A stretch of DNA of 64,000 nt from Mesobacterium pallidum (GTDB lineage: Bacteria; Pseudomonadota; Alphaproteobacteria; Rhodobacterales; Rhodobacteraceae), in contig NZ_JAIMID010000009.1 of assembly GCF_019966535.1 (NCBI RefSeq), positions 62,001 to 126,000 of the forward strand. Direction: 5' to 3'. Of the stretch, positions 54,729 through 63,490 are shown one piece after another. Positions within the stretch are counted from its first letter, which is position 1. The number at the start of each line of letters is the position of its first letter. Position numbers and translations under genes: made by a program. The notes beneath the pieces are model-generated. The model was not told the origin of the DNA. It made no database searches and was given only the letters and a program-made list of their open reading frames with translations.

Positions 54729-55148
54729 TCAGAACTTGTCGAGCACGATCGAGGCGTTCGAGTTCACGTTGAACTGGATCACCACGAGGTCATCGGCGCG
54801 TTCGTGCAGCAGGGCGTAGAACCAGGCGTAGCTGAGCCCGTTCCAATAGGCATAGGCTTCCTCGCGGAAACCGCCCGCCATCTCGATGCTGCGCACGGTT
54901 GCGACATCCGTGAAATCCGCCGGGAAGGCGGTCAGAAGCTGGGTGTTGACCTGGGACAGCTGCTCCATCGTGTATTCATCCCGGCCGCCAAGGCGTTGAA
55001 TCATCGGGATGAAATCGCGCTGCATCATATGCGAGTCGATGTAGGCGCGGAAGTCCTGGTAATCGGCGAAAAGCGAATCGCGCTCGGCCTCCTGCGCCAA
55101 GGCGGCGACGGGCAGGCAAAGGGCGAGAAGCGGGAAGAGTGGGCGCAT
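54729..55148 (-). CDS. small secreted protein, unknown function
   Basis: A 139-residue protein with a clear signal peptide (about 1-19, cleaved after ALA) and a mature alpha/beta-looking domain without cysteines (DYQDFRAYIDSHMMQRDFI, AYAYWNGLSYAWFYALLHE). GGAGG lies just before the ATG at 55148. I do not recognise the family. It is divergent from lexA; the shared gap holds the SOS box, so it could in principle be SOS-affected, but the box is aligned with the lexA promoter. Confidence 0.75.
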   Translation of the reverse strand: MRPLFPLLALCLPVAALAQEAERDSLFADYQDFRAYIDSHMMQRDFIPMIQRLGGRDEYTMEQLSQVNTQLLTAFPADFTDVATVRSIEMAGGFREEAYAYWNGLSYAWFYALLHERADDLVVIQFNVNSNASIVLDKF

Positions 55149-55228
55149 GGGGCCTCCGGTCTGGATGGTTCGGATCCAGCATAGCGAGCGCACCTTGGGG
55201 CGTCACCTTTCGAAGTGACGCGAAAGCG

Positions 55229-55257
55229 TTGACACAAAACAAGAACATCGGTAGAAC
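55229..55257 (+). promoter_or_regulatory. lexA promoter
   Basis: TTGACA (55229-55234), a 17-base spacer, TAGAAC (55252-55257). The -10 is inside the SOS box. The lexA ATG is about 105 bases downstream of the expected start point. Confidence 0.8.
55243..55257 (+). promoter_or_regulatory. SOS (LexA) box
   Basis: GAAC-atcggta-GAAC, a perfect match to the alphaproteobacterial direct-repeat SOS box (GAACN7GAAC / GTTCN7GTTC). It overlaps the lexA -10, giving autorepression. Confidence 0.93.
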
Positions 55258-55368
55258 AAAACCAGACGGGGCACTGTACCCGCCCGAGCGGCGCACATGG
55301 ATGGCCAATCAAGATGCCGCGGTTGAAACCAAGGGGCCTGGACGCTCCGCTGGCGCGAGGTTTGAGCG

Positions 55369-56061
55369 ATGCTGACCAAGAAACAACTGGATTTGCTGGA
55401 TTTCATCAACAAGCGGATGATCCGCGACGGGGTGCCCCCGTCCTTCGACGAGATGAAGGAGGCGCTTGACCTGCGGTCCAAGTCCGGCATCCACCGGCTG
55501 ATCACCGCGCTGGAAGAACGCGGCTTCATCCGCCGCTTGGCGCACCGCGCCCGCGCCATCGAGATCGTGAAGCTGCCCGAGGCGCTCGGGGGCGATCCGG
55601 CCGGGTTCACGCCCCAGGTGATCGACGGCGGTCGGCCCTCTGCCCGCCCCGCGGGGGCCGTGTCGGTCGAGGGGATCGAGGCGACGGAACTGGAACAGCT
55701 GGGCCGCATCGCCGCCGGTGAGCCGATCGAGGCGTTCGAACATGACGTGCGGGTGACCGTGCCGAACTCGATGCTGTCGTCCTCGGGCAAGCACTACGCG
55801 CTCGAGGTGAAGGGCGATTCGATGACCGGCGCCGGGATCAATGATGGCGACGTGGTGGTGATCCTCGAGACGAGCCATGCGGACAATGGCGACATCGTCG
55901 TGGCGCAGGTGCAGGGCTACGAGGCGACGCTGAAACGGTTCCGTCGCCAGTCGGGCATGATCGCGCTGGAACCGGCCAACCCGGCCTACGAGACCCGCGT
56001 GCTGCCCGAGGGCGAGGTCAGCGTGCAAGGCCGGCTGGTCGGGTTGATCCGGACATACTGA
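55369..56061 (+). CDS. lexA: LexA repressor
   Basis: A 230-residue SOS repressor/protease: winged HTH (1-65; [34 protein letters not shown]), then the S24 peptidase domain. The self-cleavage site is A116-G117 (IAAGEPIEA), the catalytic serine S151 (GDSM) and lysine K189 (ATLKRF). Alphaproteobacterial LexA binds GTTCN7GTTC-type boxes, and one lies in its own promoter. Confidence 0.97.
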   Translation: MLTKKQLDLLDFINKRMIRDGVPPSFDEMKEALDLRSKSGIHRLITALEERGFIRRLAHRARAIEIVKLPEALGGDPAGFTPQVIDGGRPSARPAGAVSVEGIEATELEQLGRIAAGEPIEAFEHDVRVTVPNSMLSSSGKHYALEVKGDSMTGAGINDGDVVVILETSHADNGDIVVAQVQGYEATLKRFRRQSGMIALEPANPAYETRVLPEGEVSVQGRLVGLIRTY

Positions 56062-56110
56062 AACGGCGCGTTTCGGAAAGGATTTCGGATCGTTTCACGA
56101 TCCGACCGGC

Positions 56111-56136
56111 GGGGCCGGGGCTGACGCCCCGGCCCC
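56111..56136 (+). terminator. stem-loop after lexA
   Basis: GGGGCCGGGGC-tgac-GCCCCGGCCCC, 11 perfect base pairs, 50 bases after the lexA stop. There is no T-run. Confidence 0.6.
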
Positions 56137-56269
56137 GTGTGCGTTCTCGCATGACGTCGTTTTCTAGAAGAAACTCTGCGCTCGCCAGCCGATGGTCCTT
56201 CGTCCAAAGCACCCGTGGACGAGGAGTTGGGGCGCGTTCGAGCCAGGCCGGTTTTTGGCGCGAAGGTCG

Positions 56270-56321
56270 GAGCGAGGGGCCAGCCCCTCGCGCTCCCCGA
56301 GGTATTTGGAAAACAATGAAG
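56270..56321 (+). repeat. dispersed intergenic repeat, copy 10
   Basis: The hairpin GCGAGGGG-ccag-CCCCTCGC is in a 28-base block identical to copy 5. The tail TATTTGGAAAACAATGAAG is identical to copy 1, so hairpin and tail types are combined differently in different copies. Confidence 0.78.
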
Positions 56322-56433
56322 GGATGAAGCGTGCCTGTGCGAGCCGGGTCGATTTTCCGTTCGGTGGACTGCGGTGAAGCGCATGATCGGGTCGGCGCGG
56401 TGGGGAATGGGCCGCGCCGACCCGCGAGGCGCG

Positions 56434-56688
56434 TCAGCCGTCGCTGGTCATCGGGATCGTGCCGGCTTCCATCGCGGCGGTGACCTCGTCTTCGTTCAGC
56501 TGGCCATCTGCATCGGCGTCCAGCGTGCCGAACATGTCGGAGCTGATCTCGGGCCAGGCGGCCGTGACCTCTTCCCAGCTGAGCAGTCCGTCCCCGTTGA
56601 CATCCGCCTCTGCCGCCGGGCCTTCGAGCGCGAGGAGCGGGGTGGCGAGGGCGAGGGTGGCGAGGGCCGTGAGCGGTGTCTTGAGCAT
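56434..56688 (-). CDS. small secreted EF-hand protein
   Basis: An 84-residue protein: signal peptide (about 1-20, ALATPLLA) and two EF-hand calcium-binding loops, DVNGDGLLSWEE (about 29-40) and DADADGQLNEDE (about 57-68). AAGGA precedes the ATG at 56688; the frame is open to 56853 but only this part looks coding. It probably binds Ca2+ in the periplasm. Role unknown. Confidence 0.85.
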   Translation of the reverse strand: MLKTPLTALATLALATPLLALEGPAAEADVNGDGLLSWEEVTAAWPEISSDMFGTLDADADGQLNEDEVTAAMEAGTIPMTSDG

Positions 56689-57083
56689 GGTGTCATCCTT
56701 CTTGCTGACATGGGCCCGGGGCGGTCCGGCCCCGGATGCGCAAGAGATGAGGGCAAGCCGGCGCGTCGTGAAGGCCCCTGCCCCGCGCGCCCCGGTTTCG
56801 CGCCATGTGCCGCCTGTCGGGGGCGTTTTCATCGGCGCGCAATGGCCGGGCAAAACATCGCCGAGGCGAGATGAACGCGGTTCAGGCAGGGTCTCGCGTG
56901 CGGGTTCGCGTGTTGGGCGAATTCACGCCGCTGACCCCGACGGACAACCTGCGCAAAAAAAGGGGGCCGGTGGCCCCCTTTGAAGTTTCGCCGTCCAGGC
57001 TCGATTGATTCACCGCTCGAGTATATCGTTTTTGCCTGCGACCTGGACGCCGCCAGGAGCGCGCGCACGCGCTCCGGTGACCG
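56689..57083. other. 395-bp gene-free region, nrdJ 3' side
   Basis: It holds the nrdJ terminator (56952-56983) and the upstream region of the EF-hand gene. Plus-strand frames here are short and without family features. Nothing else recognised. Confidence 0.5.
56952..56983 (-). terminator. nrdJ terminator
   Basis: On the minus strand: AAAGGGGGCC-acc-GGCCCCCTTTTTTT, a strong stem with seven Ts, about 100 bases after the nrdJ stop. Confidence 0.85.
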
Positions 57084-60000
57084 TTAGCTGCAGCCGGAGG
57101 TCCCGCCGCAGGTGTTGCACTTCATGCAGGTGCCGTTGCGGACCAGCGTGTAGTTGCCGCAATCGCCGCAGGCCTCGCCCTCGTAGCCCTGCATCCGCGC
57201 CTTGACGCGCGCATCCATCGACACCGCGCCCGAGCTGATCGCGGTCGAGCCGGCGGCCGAGACGCTGCCCGAGGTCTCGGGCACCAGGGTCGCCAGTGCG
57301 GTGGCGGCATCGCCCGCCAGCGCCGTGGCCCCGATGGTCTGGCCGCCGTTCAGCACGACCAGTTCATGCGGGAGGCGCTTGCGCAGGTAACCGGTCGAGC
57401 TGATCTGCTTGAGCACCTCCAGCGAGCGCGAGGCCGCGCTTTCGCTCAGCTCCTTGACGTTGGCCACGCCTTCCTCTTCGCCGCGGCCGAGGTCGTCGAA
57501 GGACGCGCCCTGCGGTTTGACATGCGCGAGGTCGGTGCGGTCGAGATAGGAGACCGCCAGTTCGCGGAAGATGTAGTCGAGGATCGAGGTCGCGTTCTTG
57601 ATCGAGTCGTTCCCCTGCACCAGGCCCGCCGGTTCGAACTTGGTGAAGGTGAAGGCATCGACGAACTCTTCCAGCGGCACACCGTATTGCAGGCCCACGG
57701 ACACGGCGATGGCGAAGTTGTTCATCATCGCGCGGAAACCGGCGCCTTCCTTGTGCATGTCGATGAAGATCTCGCCAAGCGAGCCATCCTCGTATTCGCC
57801 CGTGCGCAGATAGACCTTGTGCCCGCCGACGACCGCCTTCTGGGTGTAGCCCTTGCGGCGCTCGGGCATCTTGGTGCGCTCGTTGCGGATGATCTCCTTG
57901 ATGACCACCTTCTCGACGATCTTCTCGGCCAGCACCTGAGCCTTTTGCTGCGGGGTGCCGCTCTCGAGGATCTCTGCGGCCTCGTCATCGTCCTCGACCA
58001 GCGCGGCTGCGAGGGGCTGCGAAAGTTTCGAGCCGTCACGGTAAAGCGCGTTGGCCTTGACCCCCATCGCCCAGGAGCGTTCGTAGGCCGCCTGGCAATC
58101 CTCGATCGTGGCGTCGTTGGGCATGTTGATCGTCTTCGAGATCGCGCCCGAGATGAAGGACTGCGCCGCCGCCATCATGTCGATGTGGCTGTTGACGCTG
58201 AGGTACCGCTTGCCCTTCTTGCCGCAGGGGTTGGCGCAGTCGAAGACCTTCAGGTGCTCTTCGCGCAGGAAGGGCGCGCCCTCGAGGGTCATGGTGCCGC
58301 AGACATGGTCGTTGGCGGCTTCGATCTCGGCGCGGGTGTAGCCGAGGTGACGCAGCAGGTCGAAGGTCGGATCGTTCAGCTTGGCCGCCGGGATCCCGAG
58401 GGTCTTCTGGCAGAACTCCTCGCCCAGGGTCCACTGGTTGAACACGAAGCGGATGTCAAAGGCCGACGCCAGCGCGCCTTCGACCTTTTCCAGCTCGCGC
58501 GGGCCGAAACCGTGGCCGATCAGCGAGGTGTGGTTGATCACCGGTGCATTGCCGATGGTGCCATGGCCGACCGCGTAGCTGATGATCTCTTCGATCTGGG
58601 CCGAGCCGTAGCCAAGGTTCGCCAGCGCGGCCGGGACCGAGCGGTTGATGATCTTGAAGTAGCCGCCGCCGGCCAGCTTCTTGAACTTCACCAGAGCAAA
58701 GTCGGGCTCGATCCCCGTCGTGTCGCAATCCATGACCAGGCCGATGGTGCCCGTCGGTGCGATAACCGAGACCTGCGCGTTGCGGTAGCCGTGACGCTCG
58801 CCCAGTTGCAGCGCCTCGTCCCAGGAGGCCATGGCCAGCTCGATCAGCTTGGGATCGGGGCAATTGGCATGGTCCAGCGCGACCGGCTTGACCGCCAGGC
58901 CCTTGTAGCCGGTGGTGGCGCCATAGGCGGCGTTGCGGTGGTTGCGGATGACGCGCAGCATGTGCTCGCGGTTGCGGGCGTAGCCGTCGAAGGCGCCCAG
59001 CTCTTCGGCGATCTCGGCCGAGGTGGCATAGGCGACGCCGGTCATGATCGCGGTCAGAGCACCGCAGAGCGCGCGGCCCTCGTCGCTGTCATAGCCGAAG
59101 CCCATGTTCATCAACAGGCCGCCGATGTTGGCATAGCCGAGGCCGAGCGTGCGGAAGTCATAGCTCAGCTGCGCGATTTCCTTGGACGGGAACTGCGCCA
59201 TCATCACCGAGATTTCCAGCGTCAGCGTCCAGAGCCGCGTGGCATGCATGTAATCCTCGGCCTGGAACACGCCGTCCTCGAGGAAGGTCAGCAGGTTCAT
59301 CGAGGCCAGGTTGCAAGCGGTGTCGTCGAGGAACATGTATTCCGAGCACGGGTTCGAGCCGCGGATCGCCCCGTCTTCGGGGCAGGTGTGCCAGGCGTTG
59401 ACCGTGTCGTGGTACTGGATGCCCGGGTCGGCGCAGGCCCAGGCGGCATGGCCGATCTGTTCCCAGAGGTCGCGCGCCTTGATGGTCTTGGCGGTGGTGC
59501 CGTCGGTGCGCTTGATCAGTTCCCAGTCGGCGTTGTCCTTGACCGCCTGCAGGAAGGCGTCCGTGACGCGAATGGAGTTGTTGCTGTTCTGGCCCGAGAC
59601 CGACGCATAGGCTTCGCTGTCCCAATCCGTGTCGTAGGTCGGGAATTCGATGCTGGCATAGCCCTGCTTGGCGTAATCCAGCACGCGCTTGATATAGGTC
59701 TCGGGGATCGCGTGTTTCTTCGCGCCACGGATCGCGGTCTTCAGCTGCTCGTTCTTGCCTGGATCAACGGCATCTTCACTGCTGCCATCCCAACCGCGGA
59801 TGGCGGCAAAGATGTCGTTCAGCCGCTGCTCGTGCATCTTGGAGCCGGCCACGAGGCTGGCAACCTTCTGCTCTTCCTTCACTTTCCAGTTGATGAACTC
59901 CTCGATGTCCGGGTGGTCGGCATCGCAGATGACCATCTTGGCCGCACGGCGCGTGGTGCCGCCCGACTTGATCGCGCCCGCCGCGCGGTCGCCGATCTTG

Positions 60001-60752
60001 AGGAAGCCCATCAAACCGCTCGACTTGCCGCCGCCCGAGAGGCTTTCGCCCTCGGCGCGCAGCGAGGAAAAGTTGGTGCCGGTGCCCGAGCCGTATTTGA
60101 ACAGGCGCGCTTCGCGGACCCAGAGGTCCATGATGCCACCCTCGCCCACCAGGTCATCGGCGACCGACTGGATAAAGCAGGCGTGCGGCTGCGGGTGCTC
60201 GTAGGCCGAGGAGGAGCGCGTCAACGCCTTGGTCTGGTAGTCGACGTAATAGTGGCCCTGGCTCGGGCCGTCGATGCCATAGGCCCAATGCAGGCCGGTG
60301 TTGAACCATTGGGGCGAATTCGGCGCGGCGCGCTGGGTGGCCAGCATGTAGCGCATCTCGTCGTAATAGGCGCGGGCGTCTTCCTCGGTCGAGAAATAGC
60401 CACCCTTCCAGCCCCAGTAGGCCCAGGCGCCGGCGAGACGGTCGAACACCTGCTTGGACGAGGTCTCGCCCACCTTGGGCGTGTCGGCGGAGGCAGGGAC
60501 CGAGCGCCACAGGAACTCGGGCACGCCCTCTTCGGGCACGCGCTTGAGCGCGGCGGGCACGCCGGCCTTGCGGAAGTATTTCTGGGCGATCACGTCGCTG
60601 GCGACCTGGCTCCAGCTCGAGGGCACCTCGAGTTCGTCCAGCTTGAAGACGGCCCGGCCGTCGGGGTTGCGGATCTCGGACGTCGTGGTGACGAAGGTGA
60701 TTTCCGCATAGGCATCCTGCCCTGCCTTGGTGAATTTTCTTTCGATTTTCAT
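57084..60752 (-). CDS. nrdJ: adenosylcobalamin-dependent (class II) ribonucleotide reductase
   Basis: A 1222-residue enzyme that makes deoxyribonucleotides with a B12-derived radical, independent of oxygen. Features: [48 protein letters not shown] with active-site cysteine, [29 protein letters not shown], and a C-terminal zinc-ribbon-like CGDCGN...[14 protein letters not shown] that serves as thiol shuttle. The ATG at 60752 gives the family start ([10 protein letters not shown]); the frame extends 23 codons further. A NrdR box lies 160 bases upstream. Confidence 0.97.
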   Translation of the reverse strand: MKIERKFTKAGQDAYAEITFVTTTSEIRNPDGRAVFKLDELEVPSSWSQVASDVIAQKYFRKAGVPAALKRVPEEGVPEFLWRSVPASADTPKVGETSSKQVFDRLAGAWAYWGWKGGYFSTEEDARAYYDEMRYMLATQRAAPNSPQWFNTGLHWAYGIDGPSQGHYYVDYQTKALTRSSSAYEHPQPHACFIQSVADDLVGEGGIMDLWVREARLFKYGSGTGTNFSSLRAEGESLSGGGKSSGLMGFLKIGDRAAGAIKSGGTTRRAAKMVICDADHPDIEEFINWKVKEEQKVASLVAGSKMHEQRLNDIFAAIRGWDGSSEDAVDPGKNEQLKTAIRGAKKHAIPETYIKRVLDYAKQGYASIEFPTYDTDWDSEAYASVSGQNSNNSIRVTDAFLQAVKDNADWELIKRTDGTTAKTIKARDLWEQIGHAAWACADPGIQYHDTVNAWHTCPEDGAIRGSNPCSEYMFLDDTACNLASMNLLTFLEDGVFQAEDYMHATRLWTLTLEISVMMAQFPSKEIAQLSYDFRTLGLGYANIGGLLMNMGFGYDSDEGRALCGALTAIMTGVAYATSAEIAEELGAFDGYARNREHMLRVIRNHRNAAYGATTGYKGLAVKPVALDHANCPDPKLIELAMASWDEALQLGERHGYRNAQVSVIAPTGTIGLVMDCDTTGIEPDFALVKFKKLAGGGYFKIINRSVPAALANLGYGSAQIEEIISYAVGHGTIGNAPVINHTSLIGHGFGPRELEKVEGALASAFDIRFVFNQWTLGEEFCQKTLGIPAAKLNDPTFDLLRHLGYTRAEIEAANDHVCGTMTLEGAPFLREEHLKVFDCANPCGKKGKRYLSVNSHIDMMAAAQSFISGAISKTINMPNDATIEDCQAAYERSWAMGVKANALYRDGSKLSQPLAAALVEDDDEAAEILESGTPQQKAQVLAEKIVEKVVIKEIIRNERTKMPERRKGYTQKAVVGGHKVYLRTGEYEDGSLGEIFIDMHKEGAGFRAMMNNFAIAVSVGLQYGVPLEEFVDAFTFTKFEPAGLVQGNDSIKNATSILDYIFRELAVSYLDRTDLAHVKPQGASFDDLGRGEEEGVANVKELSESAASRSLEVLKQISSTGYLRKRLPHELVVLNGGQTIGATALAGDAATALATLVPETSGSVSAAGSTAISSGAVSMDARVKARMQGYEGEACGDCGNYTLVRNGTCMKCNTCGGTSGCS

Positions 60753-61516
60753 GAGCCCCGGTCCCGTCTTTTTGTGATCGACGCCCCGGTCGTTGCCAGG
60801 GTCGTCATGCCTCGTCTTCAAGGGGCGCGAGACGCAAAACCTCCCAGGTCACCGGCCGCAAGCCCGGTGGGTCCAAAGATGGTTAACGTCGTAGCTGTCC
60901 CCGTTCACATGCCCACTACATCTTGTGGGGTCTTTGCGTGAACATCGCCAAACTGGCCAAAATCTGGGGGTCTGGTCAATCCAATTTTTCTGGATTTTTT
61001 GCCTTGTGCCGTATTGACGGGCCTCCTGCCCGACTTGCCCACAGGGGGGGCGCAGAGCTGATCCACAAAAGGTTAATGAACCCTATGCCCGAGGAAGCAG
61101 GCGAAACACCTTGAAAAAAGTACGCTTGCCGCGAGCGCGAAAAGGTTTCGAGAAAGTTTCCCGATGATTCTTCCACAGGTCGATTTTCTTTCGATCTCGC
61201 GACAGCTGTTGCGCATTCGCCGCGGCGTCTGCTGCCGAAAATGCGGGCAAAGGCCCCACATCATGGGGGTCGCAGCGAATTCTTACCACATGTAGGGTGC
61301 GGCGCAGCCCAAAGCTTTGACGTGCGAACCCGTGCCTCGGCGAATCGCACGGCCCAGATCTGGACATCTCGGGGAAATTTTGAGCGGCCACGAAGGTCGG
61401 CCGACCTGGCCACGGTTTCGCGCGCATGACCGGCGCGGGGTGCATGCCGGGGCGCGCGGGGGCCCCTGCCGGAATCCGGCCGGTCGATCGGCGTCTACGA
61501 AAAGAAGCAGGAAGAA
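60753..61516. other. 764-bp gene-free region between nrdJ and tRNA-Pro
   Basis: No good protein frame on either strand. It holds a NrdR box (60913-60928), A/T tracts (a small AATCCA / TGGATT hairpin at about 60980-61000 with T-run), and three DnaA-box-like nonamers in one orientation (61035-61043, 61059-61067, 61169-61177). It probably carries the nrdJ promoter and long leader; the part from 61200 to 61516 shows nothing I can name. Confidence 0.5.
60913..60928. promoter_or_regulatory. NrdR box upstream of nrdJ
   Basis: CCACTACATCTTGTGG, extended to a CCCAC...GTGGG palindrome. It fits the NrdR consensus (ACAC-WAKATNTW-GTGT) in the inner eight bases except one. NrdR represses ribonucleotide reductase genes when dATP is high. 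A second box, often present, is not clear. Confidence 0.65.
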
Positions 61517-61593
61517 TGGTCGGGGCGGCGAGATTCGAACTCACGACCCCCTGTACCCAAAACAGGTGCGCTACCAGACTGCGCTACGCCCCG
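61517..61593 (-). tRNA. tRNA-Pro (TGG)
   Basis: A 77-base cloverleaf including encoded CCA: acceptor CGGGGCG / CGCCCCG, D-arm GCGC-agtctggta-GCGC, anticodon stem CCTGT / ACAGG around TTTGGGT (anticodon TGG), and T-arm with TTCGAAT. The discriminator is A. Confidence 0.97.
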
Positions 61594-61669
61594 GACCGTG
61601 CGCGGGGTTTAGCGGTCGCGCGGCGAAAAGGAAAGGGGCCGCGTGCAACGATTTGCGCCCTACCCCGCC

Positions 61670-62125
61670 TCAGGGCTCGCAGGGCCAGACCGCGGGTCCC
61701 TGGGGCATCAGCGGGTGCTGGATCTGCACGCCGGGCGCAAGGCCCATGGGTGCCGCCATGCCGCCGTTGATCTCGAGCACAGCCAGCACGTTCGGCCCGC
61801 CATCGATGGCGGTCTCGTCCAGCGGGATCGCGTTGGAGTGCACGCGGGTCACGGTGCCGGTCCGGTCGATGAAGATCATGTCGAGCGGGATCAGCGTGTT
61901 GCGCATCCAGAAACTGGCCTGGCGCGGAAACGGGTAGAGAAACAGCATCCCCGCCCCGCGTGGCAAGCTTTCGCGATGCATGAGGCCCTGCGCGCGTTCG
62001 GCGGCGTCATCGGCGATCTCGACCCGGAACAGGGCCTCGCCGAAATCGCCCCGCAGGCGCAGCGTGTCCTCGCGGCAGGCCGCCGCGGCGGCGCTGCCCA
62101 GCGTCAGAAGGAACAGAAGGATCAG
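61670..62125 (-). CDS. DUF192 family secreted protein
   Basis: A 151-residue protein: hydrophobic signal (LILLFLLTLGSAAAAA), then the DUF192 domain with ERAQGLMHRESLPRGAGMLFLY, FWMRNTLIPLDMIFID and the C-terminal VLEINGG. Function unknown; homologues include archaeal and bacterial small barrel proteins. There is no ATG, GTG or TTG between the cold-shock stop region and the signal. A CTG at 62125 overlaps the TGA of the cold-shock gene (CTGA), the same geometry as the ATGA overlaps elsewhere, so a CTG start by translational coupling is proposed. Confidence 0.82.
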   Translation of the reverse strand: MILLFLLTLGSAAAAACREDTLRLRGDFGEALFRVEIADDAAERAQGLMHRESLPRGAGMLFLYPFPRQASFWMRNTLIPLDMIFIDRTGTVTRVHSNAIPLDETAIDGGPNVLAVLEINGGMAAPMGLAPGVQIQHPLMPQGPAVWPCEP

Positions 62126-62658
62126 TCGTCCGACGACCGCAGCGCCGCTTCCCAGGCGCAGACCTCGGTGGCCATCCGGCCACGCTTGCCGTCCACGACC
62201 CGCAGACCCAGTGCCTCGCCCGGCTGCAGGTCGGCAAGACCCGACTGCCGCAGCACCTCGATGTGAATGAACACGTCCTCCGGTCGCCCGAAGATGTTGG
62301 CAAAGCCGAAGCCCTTGACCTTGTCGAACCATTTCACCCTCGCCGGCTCAAGTGTGGCGGCGGCGAGCACCTCCGGATCCATGTCCTGGAAATCCGCGAG
62401 CACGGCATTTCCGGCACCTTCCGGCGGTTCGATCTCAAGCACTTCCAGCGCCTGCACGCCGCGCGCGGTCGACTGTATCATCACGCGAATGCGGGCACCA
62501 TCGGCGACCGAGCTTTGTCCGAAATTGCGCAACACATTGGCGTGAAGGAGGATGTCCGCACCTCCTTCATCGGCCACGACAAAGCCAAACCCTCGCGTTG
62601 GGTCGAACCATTTTACCTGGCCCGCGACTTCGCGCGCGCCATCATTCCCCTCAGGCAA
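62122..62658 (-). CDS. double cold-shock domain protein
   Basis: A 178-residue protein with two cold-shock domains: the first (about 12-76) has VKWFDPTRGFGFVV and ADILLHANVL, the second (about 107-170) has VKWFDKVKGFGFAN and DVFIHIEVL, i.e. RNP1- and RNP2-type RNA-binding motifs in both. The two-domain layout is typical of alphaproteobacteria. The only start in frame is TTG at 62658. Upstream lies an array of TTCACG half-sites. The DUF192 gene overlaps its stop. Confidence 0.9.
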   Translation of the reverse strand: MPEGNDGAREVAGQVKWFDPTRGFGFVVADEGGADILLHANVLRNFGQSSVADGARIRVMIQSTARGVQALEVLEIEPPEGAGNAVLADFQDMDPEVLAAATLEPARVKWFDKVKGFGFANIFGRPEDVFIHIEVLRQSGLADLQPGEALGLRVVDGKRGRMATEVCAWEAALRSSDD

Positions 62659-62759
62659 GGTTTTACCCCGTCCGGTTAAGTTTTTTCCCCAGAACGTTAC
62701 TGCGCCATGGCACGTCGGGATGCAAGTTGAATAAAATTCGAAATAACAACCATATGCAG

Positions 62760-62814
62760 TTCACGTTGCGTGAAATGCAGTTGGTTTCACCGCTTCACGC
62801 TGCGTGAGTTCACG
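62760..62814. promoter_or_regulatory. array of six TTCACG/CGTGAA half-sites
   Basis: TTCACG-ttg-CGTGAA (62760-62774, a perfect palindrome), TTTCAC (62785-62790), TTCACG-ctg-CGTGA (62794-62807), and TTCACG (62809-62814), within 55 bases. It is in the gap upstream of the cold-shock gene and runs into the pdxH 3' end. Looks like an operator for a dimeric regulator, or RNA hairpins in the cold-shock leader. Regulator unknown. Confidence 0.5.
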
Positions 62815-63415
62815 GGCTGAGCCGGGCGATCTGCCAGGTTTCCTCTGGGGAATTACGGCGCCAGCGGAAGCGATCATGCAGCCGATGCGCGCCGTCCGCC
62901 CAGAACTCGATCTCGACCGGTGTCAGCCGGTAACCGCCCCAAAACGGGGGACGTTTCGGGTTCGGACCATGGGCCAGGGTGACCTTTCCGACCTCGGCCA
63001 TCAGCGCGCCGCGCGAGCTGAGCGGCTGCGACTGATGCGAGGCCCAGGCCCCCAGCCGCGACTTGAGCGAGCGCGAGGCATAATAGGCATCGGCCTGCGC
63101 GCTGTCCTCGCGGGTGATGGTCCCGCGCACCCGGATCTGCCGGCGCAGCGACTTGTGGTGCATCACGAACGCCGCCTTGCCGGCGCCGTCCAGCTCCTGC
63201 GCCTTCACACTGGTGTAGTTGGTGTAAAAGACGAAAGCAGCTGCCTCGATCTCTTTCAGCAGGACCATGCGGACGTTCGGCAATCCGTCCGCATCCACCG
63301 TCGAAAGGGCGATGGCGTTCGGGTCGTTGACTTCCGTCCCCTCCGCCTCGGCCAGCCAGGCGCGCGCGATGGCAAAGGGGTCCTCGCCTGCAAAGATACC
63401 GCTTCTGTCGGACAT
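62810..63415 (-). CDS. pdxH: pyridoxamine 5'-phosphate oxidase
   Basis: A 201-residue FMN enzyme that oxidises PNP/PMP to pyridoxal 5'-phosphate. Motifs: [64 protein letters not shown] and the C-terminal [17 protein letters not shown], with the conserved FMN and PLP contacts. It is divergent from fabI with an FNR-like box between. Confidence 0.96.
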   Translation of the reverse strand: MSDRSGIFAGEDPFAIARAWLAEAEGTEVNDPNAIALSTVDADGLPNVRMVLLKEIEAAAFVFYTNYTSVKAQELDGAGKAAFVMHHKSLRRQIRVRGTITREDSAQADAYYASRSLKSRLGAWASHQSQPLSSRGALMAEVGKVTLAHGPNPKRPPFWGGYRLTPVEIEFWADGAHRLHDRFRWRRNSPEETWQIARLSP

Positions 63416-63429
63416 GTGGTGCTCCTGCC

Positions 63430-63443
63430 TTGATGCGCGTCAA
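63430..63443. promoter_or_regulatory. FNR/FnrL-like box between pdxH and fabI
   Basis: TTGAT-gcgc-GTCAA, one base from the consensus TTGAT-N4-ATCAA bound by FnrL in Rhodobacterales. It is 15 bases before the pdxH start codon, so within its promoter or leader. Confidence 0.5.
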
Positions 63444-63490
63444 GCAATCGCCTAAAGCATCGATCACGTCAAATAGGGTGAGGTTCCGGC

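Larger units (their letters stand above)
56062..56433. other. 372-bp gene-free region after lexA
   Basis: It contains GGATCG-tttca-CGATCC (about 56087-56103), a perfect 11-base-pair hairpin GGGGCCGGGGC / GCCCCGGCCCC (56111-56136), probably the lexA transcript end, and one copy of the dispersed repeat. No credible protein frame. Confidence 0.6.

Noticed and set aside
57366..60941. 1191-residue plus-strand open frame
   Set aside because: Antisense of nrdJ, whose motifs are complete on the minus strand.
60753..61516. B12 riboswitch before nrdJ
   Set aside because: The region contains no B12-box-like conserved sequence, and the enzyme uses rather than makes B12; the NrdR box is the better explanation.
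60753..61516. Chromosomal replication origin
   Set aside because: Only three imperfect DnaA boxes are present, with none of the genes usually flanking alphaproteobacterial origins. Kept only as a regulatory possibility.
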